A stretch of DNA of 64,000 nucleotides, from positions 837,001 to 901,000 of the forward strand of contig NW_027506898.1 of the NCBI RefSeq assembly GCF_052324685.1, in the 5' to 3' direction. Positions 1-13,470 of this stretch are shown here, piece by piece (position 1 is the stretch's first letter; the number at the start of each line of letters is the position of its first letter). A program made the translations under genes and the position numbers. The notes under the pieces were generated by a model. The model ran no database searches. It saw only the letters and a program-made list of their open reading frames with translations, and was not told the DNA's origin. The DNA comes from Brachyhypopomus gauderio. Taxonomy: Eukaryota; Chordata; Actinopteri; Gymnotiformes; Hypopomidae.

Positions 1-640
1 AGAAAAGAACCTTTCACTGGAACACACACATTCACATGCGAAATCCTCATTAGTCACAGAGTTGCCATGGTTACATCTTTTGGCTACAGTTTGGTTTCAT
101 ACATAGGAACTTGTTGGAGATGTGCTTTTGCCTTTAAGAAGATTCATAAATATACAGTTAGAATGGAGAGTCCTACTCAAGCCATCACTTTGGAGTGGGC
201 TGACTGTTGGCCATTGTCAGCGTTCATGGAGATTTTCAGTTTCAAAGGGGAAATGATAAAAAACACAGCAGTTGTCAGACTGCTTGGATTGACTGTGACT
301 GCAAAACAAACTGTTCCAAACTGCAACATATTCATCAGAGAAATGGTTATTATCAAAATCACATATTGTTTTATTTTAAATTCAAGATGTAACTGTCGTC
401 TCTAATAGTCTGTGATTTTTGTCTTTTTTTCTCAATTGGGACAGAGATGAAAATATTGTTTTCTAGATGAAATTTCTGATAATCTGTGGCATTAAAAATG
501 TGATGCGTCCAAACACTTACTCATTTTAAAATTTGAAAACAATATTCCTTGGTGGCAGTGAATCAACCGAAAAAGATGAATCATTAACTCTGCATTAATC
601 ATTAATTTGGCGTTAGTCAACTGGAGTCTGAATTAGTCTG
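1..640. other. AT-rich non-coding sequence
   Basis: I see no recognisable gene, RNA or transposon end here. A 112-codon open frame (67-405, +) shows no domain, no hydrophobic pattern I can name and no splice partner, so I treat it as chance. Confidence 0.5.
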
Positions 641-649
641 CTGTAAACA

Positions 650-806
650 TGCAGCCTGTTCAGAGGCGAGAGCACACGGAGTGATGTAGCGGAGCGGAGG
701 CATCAGGTGTGAGGGTTACTTGAACCCACCGCTGATATCTTGGAAGACGTGAACCAAGACCTTCTCAGAGGCTGACCGTGTGTTTGCTGGACAGATATCT
801 TACAGA
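650..806 (+). other. pea15: candidate non-coding first exon of pea15
   Basis: This is a locally GC-richer stretch in an AT-rich setting. It ends in a strong splice-donor match (acaga then gtgagtaa at 807). The pea15 start codon lies three bases after a splice acceptor at 4100, so an upstream untranslated exon must exist, and this is the best-looking candidate upstream. The 5' limit is not visible. Inference only; transcript data would decide. Confidence 0.35.
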
Positions 807-1052
807 GTGAGTAAATATTACTAAGCCACGTGTTCGCTACTTTTCATATCAAGATTTACTGTTATTCTGTTTGTAAAGGCTATATTTTGTTCTCTGTTTT
901 TAAAGGTTATGATTTCATTTGATTATTTTCAAATAGATTTACAATCACATAGGGAAAATATAATGACAAATTAGCAAAGCATGTGACTGTGTAAAATGTT
1001 AGCAAGTGCAAATGTAAATGACTACATATTTATTTTCGTTTATTCACTATCT

Positions 1053-1150
1053 TTCTCTCCTTCTCTCTCCCCATCACTCTCTCCTTCTCTCTCCCCATCA
1101 CTCTCTCCTTCTCTCTCCCCATCACTCTCTCCTTCTCTCTCCCCATCACT
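1053..1150. repeat. 24-bp pyrimidine-rich tandem repeat
   Basis: About four copies of a unit built from tctctccttctctctccc plus catcac. It produces a spurious repetitive S/P/L-rich open frame on the + strand. Confidence 0.85.
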
Positions 1151-1895
1151 CTCACTTTTATGTAAATCCTTTCTCTGGTGGATAGTGGAGAGGCGAAGTG
1201 GGAACTTCACTGGGGGGTTACACTCTTGCCCTGTTGCTAGGTTACAGTCACCAAGCTGAAAGGCAAGCTGGGCCAGGTTGTCATGGTGATCTTAGCTGTG
1301 TGAAGGGTTGAATGGTGGTAGTGGCATGTACACACAGGCACATACATCCATGAGTGCATGTGCCTCTTACTTTATATAGTGACATATCCAATATTATATA
1401 CAGGGATAGTTGTGAAAAGTAATGAGAAGAACATCAAGCTGATGAACACTTTGGTTGTTTTGAAAATGCTGTGCTGGCCTCACTTATCTATTGTAAAATT
1501 CAGAGTTACAATCACACTGCGTGCAGTTTTCATTTCATTTCCGTTTGAAAAGGCGATGCTTCTATTTCATGTTCTAAAACTCACAAAGCCACGGTGCTGA
1601 TTTGCTACTTTAATATTTACAGCTGCAACAATTTTTGTGTTATGCCAAAAAATATATTTTTTCATTCAGCAAAAGCTGCCGCACTTTTACTGTTTCACAG
1701 ATGCACTCACAGAGATGCATGCAGTGAGATATACATGTCTCAAGAGAAGTGATTCATGTCAACATAAAGACAGTCTTTAAACATTTCTATGTTTTAGTTG
1801 AAATAACCGCTGCCACGAAATTTGTTCACATATATTTTCAGATATTGAGTAGCAAAACCATCACAGAAAGAGCAGTATATATTGGAACAGCAATA

Positions 1896-1898
<3 letters not shown>

Positions 1899-1966
<68 letters not shown>
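1899..1966. repeat. compound microsatellite (GT)n(GA)n
   Basis: A direct run of GT dinucleotides switches to GA near 1929. A similar GT-to-GA composite occurs again in kit intron 2. Confidence 0.95.
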
Positions 1967-1968
<2 letters not shown>

Positions 1969-2109
1969 GATAAATGCAGTAAATGAGCAGTGTGTCGAGG
2001 GTGGGGCTCTGGGCCAGACCCTGTAAGGAGGAGAGTTAAGAGTTTAGTCACGGGAAAGAAGAACTGTCTACATTTTCTCTGTTTTAGACAAGCAGACACA
2101 TACATGAGG

Positions 2110-2161
<52 letters not shown>

Positions 2162-2236
2162 GAGACACAAAATGGTATGCCCAGACTCAGTATGGCTCTG
2201 AAGGTCTTCTCTCTCTGGCTGTCACACACGCGCACG

Positions 2237-2267
<31 letters not shown>

Positions 2268-3841
2268 ATGCACACACAACTAGAGAACGGGCCTGTCCTT
2301 CACATTCTCACATACAAGCCTGCTTTTGTCTGCCTGCTCTGTCTCCTGCTCTCTCCTGTGTGTGTGAGTGTGTGTCTGTGTGTGGTGTGTGTCTGTGTGT
2401 ATGCACTGTGTAACAAAGGATAGTTATGGAGGGCAATGTCAGACTCTTTTCAGAGCACCAGAAAAACTTTAACACTAGACAGACAGAAAATGCCTGAAAA
2501 TGGCAATTTAAAAGGAAAAAATTTATTTTTTTAAAGGTTGTTCTGCACCCTGGGTACTCAAAATCCACCTGTGTCTTAGTCTCTTGCTGTCCTGACAAAA
2601 TACTTTTATCTCAGTGAGAGAAATAAAACAGTGTTATCGACCTGTATAATGCACACCACTAGGCCTCCCTGTGTGCTCATCCTCTCACAGCTTCACATGT
2701 GCCTCGCTGCAATCCACACAATGGACTATGACATTTATGGTAGCATCAGGGAGTGCCCGATTATGGGAGCACTCTGTACTATAAAACTAGTGTAGTGTAA
2801 TCTATTACCGGATCGTTTTAAAATACTGCTGGGATTTAAACAGCTTTTTTTTTAATTGTAGTTGGACCACCAGGTGAAGAAGATGTGGGCCTTTAACAAC
2901 AAATATAGTGGAATAGTGGGACAGCAAATGGTTGATATGTTTAAAAATATTAAAAGGTTGAGAAGAAAACAATGAGGTTAGTCGGTGTTTATATGAGCTG
3001 TGTTGTACTGCTGTTTGTGCTCATTGTTGGTCTCTGGTGCATCTATAATGCAAACTACAGAGGATTTTTCTTTATTCTTTATCCTTTCTTTACTGAATAT
3101 CTACTGAATGTCTCTTTTACGCTCTCTAGTGGCAGGCTGCTGTAACTGCAGGGCTGGTATTTAGGTCATCCGTTGCTCAGTTCTCAATAACAGTTGTTTA
3201 TATATGCACTGTAACAATAGGAAACAATATCAGAGGAATTGGGGGAAAAAAGCTATTTTACTTATTGCTCACTCAGTGTAAACAGTGTGTGTATTCAATG
3301 GTGTCAGATGGTCTCCATTTGTAAACAATACACTGATATTCCCACACGAGGTAAATTTGTAAACAATACACTGATATTCTCACACTAGGTATATTTGTGC
3401 ATGTTGGCACAGAGGGCTCTTTATTTGAGTCTGCAAATGAGGGGGCATGATTTAATATTCCAGTGACTGCCACGATCCAGAGAATAGTTTGACATATGAG
3501 CTTGCGTAATTGCACTGTCCTTCTCAGGGCCACAGGGGGGGGAACTGTAATCAATCTGCCCTAGAAAACCAAAAGAAAAACTATTAGTGTCAATACATAA
3601 AAAATGTATCATATGCTCTTTGTGGTTTTTAATACAGTAAAACTGATTTAGTCATTATGGAAGTGAATGACCACACAAGACGCGAGATGGCAGCTCAAAA
3701 ATAAACTGACCCCATTAGTGCCTGTTGGTCCAACTCTGTTCCAAAAGAAATCCACAAGAGGGCGACAGAGAGGAATGAGTCATTCTGAGCAATTCAGAAG
3801 AGAGGACTGACCAGGCTAATTCAAGTGAACTGTAATGTAGG

Positions 3842-4013
3842 CACGGACGTACTTTTGGGGGGGGGACGGGGAAACATGCCCCCCCCCCCCCCCCCCCCCC
3901 CACTTTTTCAAAAGCCGGTTTTGGTCCCCCCCAGTTTTTACGGTTAAAACCAAATATTTAAATAGCGACGAATCCATGTCCCCCCCACTTTTGAAATCAA
4001 AATTACGTCCATG
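3842..4013. mobile_element. hAT-type MITE (172 bp) with 8-bp target duplication
   Basis: The termini cacggacgta and tacgtccatg are inverted repeats with one mismatch. The element is flanked on both sides by the identical 8-mer aatgtagg (3834-3841 and 4014-4021), as expected of a hAT insertion. The interior is a G-run, a long C-run (about 3877-3901) and AT-rich sequence with no coding capacity. It sits just upstream of the splice acceptor of the first coding exon of pea15. Confidence 0.8.
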
Positions 4014-4103
4014 AATGTAGGTAATAAACTTGAATTAAACCCAATAAGAAGACCAGGACAATTAGTGTTAATATTCATAATTAATGTTCCTTCCTGTCAG
4101 ATC

Positions 4104-4906
4104 ATGTCGGAGTACAGCTGTCTGCTGAGTGACCTGGCGGAGAACATCACTAATGAAGACCTGGAGCAGCTGAAGTCAGCCTGCAAGGAGGACATCCCAG
4201 AAGAGCATAGCACCTCCATCACCTCCTCAAAAGAGTGGTTTAACTACCTGGAGAAGAATGACAAACTAGCCCAGGGTTAGAGCACCGTCATACAAAGATA
4301 GAGGCTTGACTAGAAAATAAGACATATATTTGGTGATCATTTGTGATTTTCTCTTTGTTGGTTCACTGTCTCTGTGCAGATAACCTGTCCTACATTGAGC
4401 ACATCTTTGAGATCTCGAGGCGGCCTGATCTTCTGACCCGGGTCATCGAATACCGTACAACAGTGCTCAAGATCTCGGAAGATGATGAGATCGACACCAA
4501 ACTCACACGTATCCCCTCTGCCAAGAAATACAAGGGTAGCAGCAACTTTCTTGTTTTTTAGAAGCTCACAACTCATCAGAACTTACAGGGCAGTATTTAA
4601 ATTTAAAAAAAGCTAAAATGTCCAGTGACAGTTGCTCTCACTGGTGCAGTGATCATAACAAATGACAACATAAACAACACCATTGTTATGTAACTGGAAA
4701 TTACATGAACAACATCACAACATAAATATGTAGTTAATGTATTATAATATATAAACAATGTGCGAAACAAATCAGCCTTTGAATTACTGCACATACCACA
4801 TAACTGTGTCAAAAAGTTATTAATGCTCGCTTTCTTTGTAGATATCATTCGCCAGCCATCAGAAGACGAGATCATCAAGCTGGCTCCTCCCCCTAAGAAA
4901 GTCTGA
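4104..4906 (+). CDS. pea15: PEA-15, death-effector-domain phosphoprotein (130 aa, 3 coding exons)
   Basis: Coding exons are 4104-4275, 4380-4535 and 4842-4906, joined in phases 1 and 1 with acceptors ending cag, cag and tag. The product is 130 residues, the same length as mammalian PEA-15. Residues 1 to about 80 form the death effector domain, and the segment [13 protein letters not shown] is diagnostic. The tail keeps both known regulatory serines: S104 in RIPSAKK (PKC site) and S116 in RQPS (CaMKII/Akt site). It ends in a basic PPPKKV tail. In mammals this cytoplasmic adaptor binds ERK1/2 and FADD, holding ERK out of the nucleus and modulating death-receptor signalling. Start choice: the ATG lies three bases after the acceptor and gives the family N-terminus MSEY. 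Donors at 4276 (gttaga) and 4536 (gtagca) are weaker than consensus. Confidence 0.96.
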
Positions 4907-7900
4907 AGTCAAAGTTCATGACCTTCATCTTTCGTCCCTGGCACTCCACCTCATCAAATCGTCTTCACTCCCCATCACTAAACCCCACCTCATCCCACTC
5001 ACCACTATCCTAACAGCCAAGCAGCCAATCAGATTGCCAAACGCTTCACAGCCATATTCACCCTGGAGACTCGAGAAGTTTGGGGATTTGGAAGAAGGAA
5101 AAAGATGCAGACAGTAAGACAAGCACACAGGAAAGGGACCAGTAGACCAATTGGCATTTTACAATGTAAGAGCCACTGCTGAGATTGTGTCTCGTACAGT
5201 GGAAAGATTGTCTGTGAGTATGTAAGCTTTTCCTGGGTTAGAAGTGTACATGTGAAAAGCAGGGGGTCTTATTTTCGACCATGGCAACATTTAATGCAAC
5301 AGTATGGTCATATCTAAGCAGCCAGCATTCATTTCCATTGTTGCCTGTGGTAACTGCTTCATGTTTCTAAATGACATATTCCAGCCTGTTTCTTTTACAC
5401 TAGCCAGACTGATGTGTAATAGTGTAAATAGAACTGACATGGCTATACATTCCCTTTAAAACTTATTGTCAGGATTCATTTAATTGATAATTAAAAAGCC
5501 AACATTTGCCTTGCATAGAGGTATGTGTATATGATTAAACTTATGTTAAAAAATATATTTAATTTTTTATTTTATTCAAGTTTAATTATCCCAAGTAGGT
5601 AATTAATCACAATATGAATAATGGTGAGTATCTCTTATCACATATCAAACTAAGATAAATAGTGGAATATTTTCAGTAATACATAAATACTCTGTGATAC
5701 TGATCATAATATGAATGCACACCACAGAAATTGTACACAATTTTATGGAGCCCAGATTTAAAGTGGACCTCTTCTTATATATCAGGATGCTAGTCTTTGA
5801 TACCTCAAAATATAAACACTGTCTAAAAAAAGTCCATCATACATAAAAGTAAACTAAATACTAACCAAAAAGCCATTATTTCATAACATTTTGTTTACTT
5901 AAAATTCAGAAAGTTACATCTATATTTTACATAAGAATAGAGGGGATAAGGTGAGACCACATGCACATTATTATGCTTATCTATACCTTCGAATTATGTG
6001 AAAGCTCATATGAAGTATGAAAAGAAACCTGAGAAATTATCCTGACATTTAAGCATTTAAGCACTGTAATTAGTATTTTGAATATTCAGTTTTATATAAA
6101 CATCTTGCTAGAATAATCAAGTGTTAAGTAGAGTTGGTGATATACTAAATAAAAATTGTAGAAAATGAGTGAAAAATACAAATCATTTATTAAATACATT
6201 TACACCATATTAAAGATAGTAAAAACAGATACCAAATCCCATACTGTTCAAGCAGAGTTACAACACAGGGAGCTAAAACTCTGCCTTTATCTCTGAGGTG
6301 AAGCCCAGTGTAGATACTGGAATTATACACATCATTCCCAGTGTTGATACTGGAACTATACACATCATTCCCAAGTGCATCTTCATGCATCAAGCCATCA
6401 AATATCATTATACATCATTTCCCAACTGCAGCAAGACTGTTGATTGACATTTGCTAAATCACTGTGTCTCTTTCCCCAGCCTCAACAGACTGTTTATTTC
6501 ACTATACTAAATGCAGGTATGCATTCCAAGAACCAGAATGATTCCAAGTGAATGTGTTTTCGCCCATCTTTTCACTCACATATGGGGATGTAAGATTAAG
6601 GACCTGGATATAAGGGTGTATGTTTAGAAGATGTGAATATGTGATGTATTTGTGAAGTTCCATTCTAAGGTGGTAAATGTCAGCACAGTATCCGTGGCAT
6701 TTGTGTTGTCATATGTATAAACTCTATGAACTGCACCAACACGCAAAAGTACAAAAATGGGTCTTAAACCCAGTCGAAGTACTTTAAATATTCAAAATGT
6801 CCTTTCCGTACATTTACTTGCATCTCCTATTCTTTCTCCAACAACGAAAAAGTTGTTTGGAATGCACTCTGTGATCTGTTGTATTGTTTTGTTTTGCAAC
6901 ACTAGTTGTACGAATACAGTTTTGTCTGAAAAAGAGCAAGCTTCATATTCTATGCAGCTTCAATTCCTTAAGTAACTGGTATCTAGAGATAATTAGTCTA
7001 AATCTGTAAGTGCCAAGCTCTTCTGACAGTGAAACAGCATTTTTATTCCTGTAACATATCTGAGGTCAGCACTGTTTTGTGCTTTCAGAAGTGCACCAGC
7101 TGCAGAATGAGCTACTTGTAGCAGTCAACTGAATTAAGTTCTGGCTAATAGACATTTAGTAAACATGCAGGTGTAAATACATTGCTTTGACCTACAGGGC
7201 TGGGAATGGAACTGACCTATTCGATTGCCCTCCTTCATGCTTAAATCTGAATATCCTAGATATTCTTCTAACGAACTCTCTACATTAGGGCACAACTAGG
7301 AAACCTGCTTCAGTCTAAGCGTTTGAATAGACGTTTTATTGTTTTAATGTTATTTTTCAATCCTACTGTATATGGGTATCAACTTGTAAATCTAGATGTT
7401 CGTGACTGTGTGACTTTGGTGGTTTTCCTTGTTTAATCTTAGGGAGTTGATGGATCGTGTATTCAGTTAGCTTCAGAAGACTAAATCTCCAAATACACAC
7501 ATACACAGACCATGCAAGCTTTCCTCAGAAATGTGATTTGTTTGTTCACTGACAGTGTAGCCCAAGTCTCATTTGTTTTATTTCATAGTGATGATGAAAT
7601 TCTTTCTGCTGATCTAGCAACTCTACTTTTTCTCTTGCATTATTAGTATCTGTGATTTTGATCATTGATCAGAATGCTGCATGCACGGTGGAGTTTATCA
7701 CGTTCCACATAACATTATAGCTGACCCCAGACCAGCAAAAGGGCTTAACATGTCCTCACTTCATTTGTGGTCTAGTCATTCTGTGGGCAATTTACTCCAG
7801 CACCTCCGATCTTTGCAGATACTGCTCCCGCTGGTTAGCTTTGGAACTGCAGCTGATTATATAGCTTTGACTTGTCAAGATGAACTGGTCAAATGACACC

Positions 7901-9240
7901 AATCGTCCATTAGCACTCTGCTCTACAGTACGAGTCATGGATGTGTGAATACACGGCTGATTATTGTTTAAAAACATACAGAGCTGTAGTCTGAAAGAAT
8001 GCAAGAGTCAAGTTGTCAATCAAAATTGGTATAACAAATGTAGACTCAGTTCAATAATATGCAGTATACCAGAGTTGCTTTTGAACTCAACTCTGTTCCT
8101 TGACACATGGTATACCAGTAATTACAGTTGAAGCTTCTAGGTCAGACTTGGATTATGAATATTATATGAATCTAAACCCAAGTTAGAAAGACCATTTAAC
8201 ATCCTGTGCATGCCATTCTATGTCTGTACTATGACATTACTGTTCTGTTTCTGGTTCATGGGCAGTAATCAAGCGCTATGCAGAACATATATAGCAAAGT
8301 CACTGTGTATGCCACATGTGTTGCTATTATTGATCTTGGTCATTGTAAAACTCATTAGAGAACTCCGTATTTGTGTCCAACCAAATAACTAACCAGTAAT
8401 CAAAATCCATATAAGAGTTATCATGTATGACGCATGATCAATAAATAGACCACTGTCTTAAACTTTGTGTGAAGCCATAGACACGTGAAAATATCATCTT
8501 TTCAAATTGGATGTCAAGATATTAAGAACATATCAACTTTAACAATGCTGCAAAAACAAAGCTAGCGCTAAAGATGTTACAATTTGCTTATAACTGAGAC
8601 AATGTAATTTAGCTTTAGTTTTGAAGAAAATGTTTTGGGTGACAAAACAATCTAATTACATAAAACAGTGTTTATAAGAGGTTACAAGTTCAACTTTTCA
8701 AGACAAATATTTTCTCTTTTCAGTTGTAAATATATTGTGAAAAAGCAGTGTGCTTAATTATTAATTTATTTAATGCAAATGCAATTTAGATTTTGTGTAC
8801 TGAATTATGTTTAACTTAAACACACTTGCTAACTGGAACAATATGGGGAAATGTGTAAATGAACACTTGTACAAACAAGTGTCAAGCCTCATTTTCATAT
8901 AATTTCAAATGAACAAAAAAAAAGCTTTGGTTGGCAGTCTGGGAACAGAATCTCTTTGCTAGTCGTTAATGCTTTTCCTCTTTTGATACTCTTCTTCAAT
9001 CTATTTCAGTTTTGTCATCATACTGTAACTATTACTATACTTCAGTGTGACCATTTCCATTTATATCCTGCCCTTTTCATCTTTTAGTGATGTAAATCAT
9101 CTGTAGTTTTGCTGTTTGTGCTTGACATGCGGTGTAACGTGGTGTGTGCTGTTCCACTGGCTATAATGCGAGAGAGAGCTTATAGGACACACGATTCGTT
9201 TTGGATTTGAATTAGAGAGAAAAAAAATTGACAAAGCCTT
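4907..9240 (+). other. AT-rich region, probable pea15 3' UTR followed by intergenic DNA
   Basis: No coding exon is recognised. Candidate AATAAA signals occur near 6150 and 8440 but the true end cannot be chosen. Two copies of a roughly 36-bp unit with tactggaa..tatacacatcattccc lie at about 6307-6375. A long 3' UTR would be usual for PEA15, but that is inference. Confidence 0.4.
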
Positions 9241-9780
9241 TTACTCAAATGAGGCTTTAGAACTTGTTGAGCGCTCCTCACAGTGTCTGAGCTGACACTA
9301 TCTTTACAAATTACGTGAACATTACATGAATTTTATGACAAAAAAATACTTTGGTATTGCTGGAAAACTAGCCACTAACTTTTCCATCAGTTAAAGCCCT
9401 ATGTATAAGCAGGTAATGTTTAGGATGTAGATGGAATTGTGCTGTGTTGTTTCCCTGGATTTGAATGTGTCAGTACAGTTTGAAAGGCTTAGGAAGAGAA
9501 ACAGAGACCTGGGTATGTTTGATAGATGAAACTCTGAACAAATAGCATAGTTATCATTTTTGGGAACAGTTTGAGGTGATCAAGGTATGTTTAGATGTGT
9601 TGAGGTAACCAACATTGCCTGTGTTTTTAAGAAAAATGTGAAATAATTTCAGGATATACAACGTTTACATTAGCTTTGTTATTAGTGCCAACCTAGTAAC
9701 TCTAAAGGGTGCTCAGAAAGACTTGAACAGCTAATCTATTATCATTAGCATACGGAAACTATTATATATATTATATCCTC

Positions 9781-9786
<6 letters not shown>

Positions 9787-9864
<78 letters not shown>
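9787..9864. repeat. (TA)n microsatellite
   Basis: Uninterrupted alternating TA of nearly 80 bp. Similar tracts occur at 48713 and 55170. Confidence 0.95.
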
Positions 9865-9867
<3 letters not shown>

Positions 9868-9918
9868 GCAAGCGCAGTAGCTACTTGAGAGATTTGTGGC
9901 TTTAGTCAGGCTGGAGTG

Positions 9919-9962
<44 letters not shown>

Positions 9963-11846
9963 CCTTAAAGCTCCTCGTTTAGTGCATTGTCATTTGCAGT
10001 GTTTAGTGTGCTGCTGTGTGCTTGTGGGTTGGATTGCTGCAGTACACATATTTCTGCCATTACTGAAGGAGGCTCAGCTGTGCAGTAGGAATACCTGGAG
10101 ATGATTGAGATAAAAAGTGGACACTAGATAGTCATTAATGAGCAGCCCACCAGTCTAGATTCTTGTCCTGATTCTTTTATACTGTGTAGCAGCATCTCAT
10201 GAAGGTAACTTGTGAGTAATGGAATTTTATTAAGAGTAATCAAGTTAAAATAAACAATTTTAATATTTAGCTCATGACAGCTATACCATCAAGACAGGAT
10301 ATCCTACCACTCTGTGGTTTGGAATATTCATAATGCCAATAAACATAAATATGCCTAAGTAAAACAAGTTAAAATGATTATTTTAACAATTGCCAAACAC
10401 TGTAGCAGTTTCACAATAGTTTTGCTTGTATTTTGTTTGAGACAGAGGAAGAACCCTCCCCAACAACACCTCACAGAAACATAAAAACAACTCATCTTTT
10501 CACTTTTGCTGGGCTGCATGCTGCTGTGTTTTTTTCTTTTGTTTTTTTTTCTTTCAGGGGAAAATTGACCAACTATTTTGCAAAGATAGCAAAAAGATGT
10601 GATATGGAAACATATATTAAATTTATGGTGGACTAAATTAGATTGAACTGAAATTATACCATTGTCATTGTGCTGAAATGAGCATAAATATTATATATTA
10701 AAATATATTTGCTAACCTACCACTTTTCGATCTGTGATTTTATTCTCTGTTACTAGGTAATCAAAACAGAGGTCCTGGTGAATGTGAAACAAAGCATATG
10801 AAGATGTTGAATAAAATATATTTATGTGTATGTATATACTGATTTCTCCTTCTATCAGTACAAAAAGGAATTACAGCCTGCTCAAGTTACGAGCCTGAAA
10901 GCCTGCTTGAGATTACCTGAAATCTGGTTAATGCCCTGTTTAATATTTTTAAAATGTAAAGAAATTTATACAATAAGTAAAATGTTATACAATACGTTTA
11001 TCCCACTAAGGTTTTTTTCCTAAATTAAAAAGTTTAAGTCCTATAGTCATTAGGCCTATGCCCTTGATTATAGCACCACTTTATAATGATCTATATATTT
11101 CTCTTGTACTGCTGTATATACTGTAGCTGTGGAAACTGGGTTCAGGGTTTAATATTCTGGTTCTATGCAGAAATTAGGTCATGATGTCAAGGTCATAACC
11201 TGTCAAGAATAGTAGCGGCGAACTGGGTGACGGAACATTTTGGGGAATTCTCCCCTTATGAAGGTCTTGCCAAATGTGAAAATCTCAAGGGTAAAAAGTC
11301 AGCGAATGTCAGTTCATCGCTGTCCCAGATAACATCCAAAAAACATTGATCTGTCATTATTTATCTGGAAGTTGATAAGTAGACAATATCTATTATGTCT
11401 TTTATTTTAAATATCAATGTGTCTTAATTTATCAAGGTGTCAGTTTTTAAAGTTGGAATTTCAGATCACTTTTAAAATCTAGTAGCAATCAGCAATCCTG
11501 GGTGTCCAAGCACCTTATGGTAAAACGTGCACGTATTGATGTTATAGCATATAATTATAATTAAACATTATAATTAACCAGACTTAGCGAACTCTTTCAA
11601 AAAGTTATTTGGGACATTGTGAAGTGTTGCCAATTTATTCTGATTTGGTGAAAATTTCTGGTTTGGTGAACTGATATGACTAATTACATATGTAATGTTT
11701 CTAAGATCAGGCATCCTTAGACAGGTGAGGCTATCAGTGCTTGAACGCCAGCCAAAAAGCCTGTTTAGAATGAATGAATCCACTGAGGTAAGACAATACG
11801 TATATGGCTTTTAACAAAGGTTTAGAGGGCTTATGCCGACATGGTC

Positions 11847-11928
11847 GTGTGTTTTCCAATCAGTTATTATTCAATGTCCTGAACAAGCATGTTCAGGACA
11901 TTGATTAATAACTGATTGGAAAACACAC
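11847..11928. repeat. near-perfect 82-nt hairpin
   Basis: The left arm starts gtgtgttttccaatcag and the right arm ends ctgattggaaaacacac. The arms are about 39 nt with one mismatch and a loop of about 4 nt (agca, closed by gaaca/tgttc). No flanking direct repeat is obvious. It could be a small fold-back element, a recent inverted duplication, or a hairpin-RNA precursor; the sequence alone does not decide. Confidence 0.85.
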
Positions 11929-13062
11929 CTTCTGGGATTTGAGATTGGACGTCCTTGTATGGGCAGTAAAGTGATCATTTGTGAATACATTCTCTTTCAT
12001 TTTGTTTTAAAGCTTGGTACTTGAAATTAACTTGTAAATAAAACTTGTTAGCCAGGTTAATTATGAGATCTTACAGCACCTAATTTTCCAGTATTCCCAG
12101 GTGGTCTTCCGTCCAGCCCAAGCCTGCTGAGGTTCTCAGATCAAACATGATTGGTCTGGTGAAGCCAAAGTGTTTAAGGTCTGTTCAAAGTGAGCAAAGG
12201 CACTCACACTCCACAAACCAACATGTGGCTTTTTATTATTAAAATGCATTTCATATTCGTGCGAATCTACAGAATTTGGTATTGCCACATGTTGTCCTAT
12301 CCAAGTTCAAACCATGCCTGAGTGTGTTAAGCTTCCATAATCTGAACAGACTGAGTGTTCTCAGGCTGGTATAGAAATTGAAAGTCACTATACATTACTG
12401 TGTTTTTTTGTTTTGTCATAAAATAACTGCAAAAACATAGTCTAGGTTGTAAAATACAACTGTACATGCTTAACTTACTGTGCTAGATCCACTGAAGATA
12501 AAAATTGTGAAAACAAAATGGACACTTACACCTTCATTAGCATGATAGTGGGATTCAAACCCTCTGATGTAGTGTAAAAAGGAGGGAAATTCTGCTTGTA
12601 GTTTATTTCAGGGTTACCCAATGTATTGATTAAAATGGCATTGTTACTAAACTGGGACATGTAAACATTGAAAACCTCACATGGTGATGGAGAGGTCACA
12701 TGCTCATATGCAGATTATAGACATACTAATGCCTTGTCTGATATTGTGTATTGTACTTCTAAAAAAGATGCAAACTCATTTCATCATTCATTTGATGCTA
12801 ATACGTATCAGAAGTGTCTCCATGGTGCTTTGTGAGGGCATGAGTTAGTTTAAGCTTTAACTGGAGCAATCTCATCCATAACACTAACAATGTTGAGACA
12901 AAGCTGTCAAACAGAGCATTAACAGACATGGATAGTGTATGGTGCCATGACACGTCTAGTCTTGAGTTCTACTGAGGAAGTCCTAGTCAAGTCACCAGAT
13001 GTAATTTCAATATTTAACACAATTGATGCAGTTGATTAGTAGTATATTAAGTTAGTCAGACC

Positions 13063-13410
13063 AGGGCTCTCAAGTTTAGAATTCATTTCAGAGTGTGATC
13101 TTGTCAGTTGTTGAGAACACTGAGTCAGACTAACTAACGTTTAGGCGTTTGAGTGTTTCGGCTCGCTTGAGTGAGATGTCGTCGCAATTGTCGTCGTCAT
13201 CACACCCCCACCCGCGCTTTTGAATGATCGTTGGTGCGACCGCTGACACAAGTCGCTCAAGTGGACCCTTGTAAAAGTAAATTTTTGACCCCTCAGTTAT
13301 CACCAGGGCTCTCAAGTCTCACGCATTGAGCGTGTGACACACGCATTTGACCGTCTTCACACGCTCACACGCCACACTTCCGATTTCACACGGCGAGAAA
13401 AAAATCTAGT
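13063..13410. mobile_element. hAT-like transposon end fragments
   Basis: The string ccagggctctcaagt occurs twice in direct orientation (13065 and about 13303). The second copy is followed by a CpG-rich stretch with cacacgc repeats. This resembles the ends of degenerate fish hAT elements. No transposase frame survives. The family call is tentative. Confidence 0.4.
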
Positions 13411-13470
13411 TTATTTACCTCCGATCCATATCTATGTCGCCCTCCACTGGCGATCGATCGCGATATAAAA

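Larger units (their letters stand above)
807..3841. other. candidate pea15 intron 1, microsatellite-rich
   Basis: No coding sequence is seen. It holds a 24-bp pyrimidine repeat (about 1053-1150), a compound GT/GA tract (1899-1966), CA tracts (about 2110-2160 and 2224-2280), and a degenerate TG tract (about 2355-2402). An imperfect duplication of about 39 bp lies near 3320-3395. Confidence 0.5.
9241..13060. other. intergenic AT-rich DNA
   Basis: No gene is seen. It holds a pure TA tract (about 9787-9864), a GT tract (about 9919-9960) and the hairpin listed separately at 11847. Open frames here are short and lack any recognisable motif. Confidence 0.5.

Noticed and set aside
1749..2413. Several frames of alternating C/V or H/T
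   Set aside because: Microsatellite translations.
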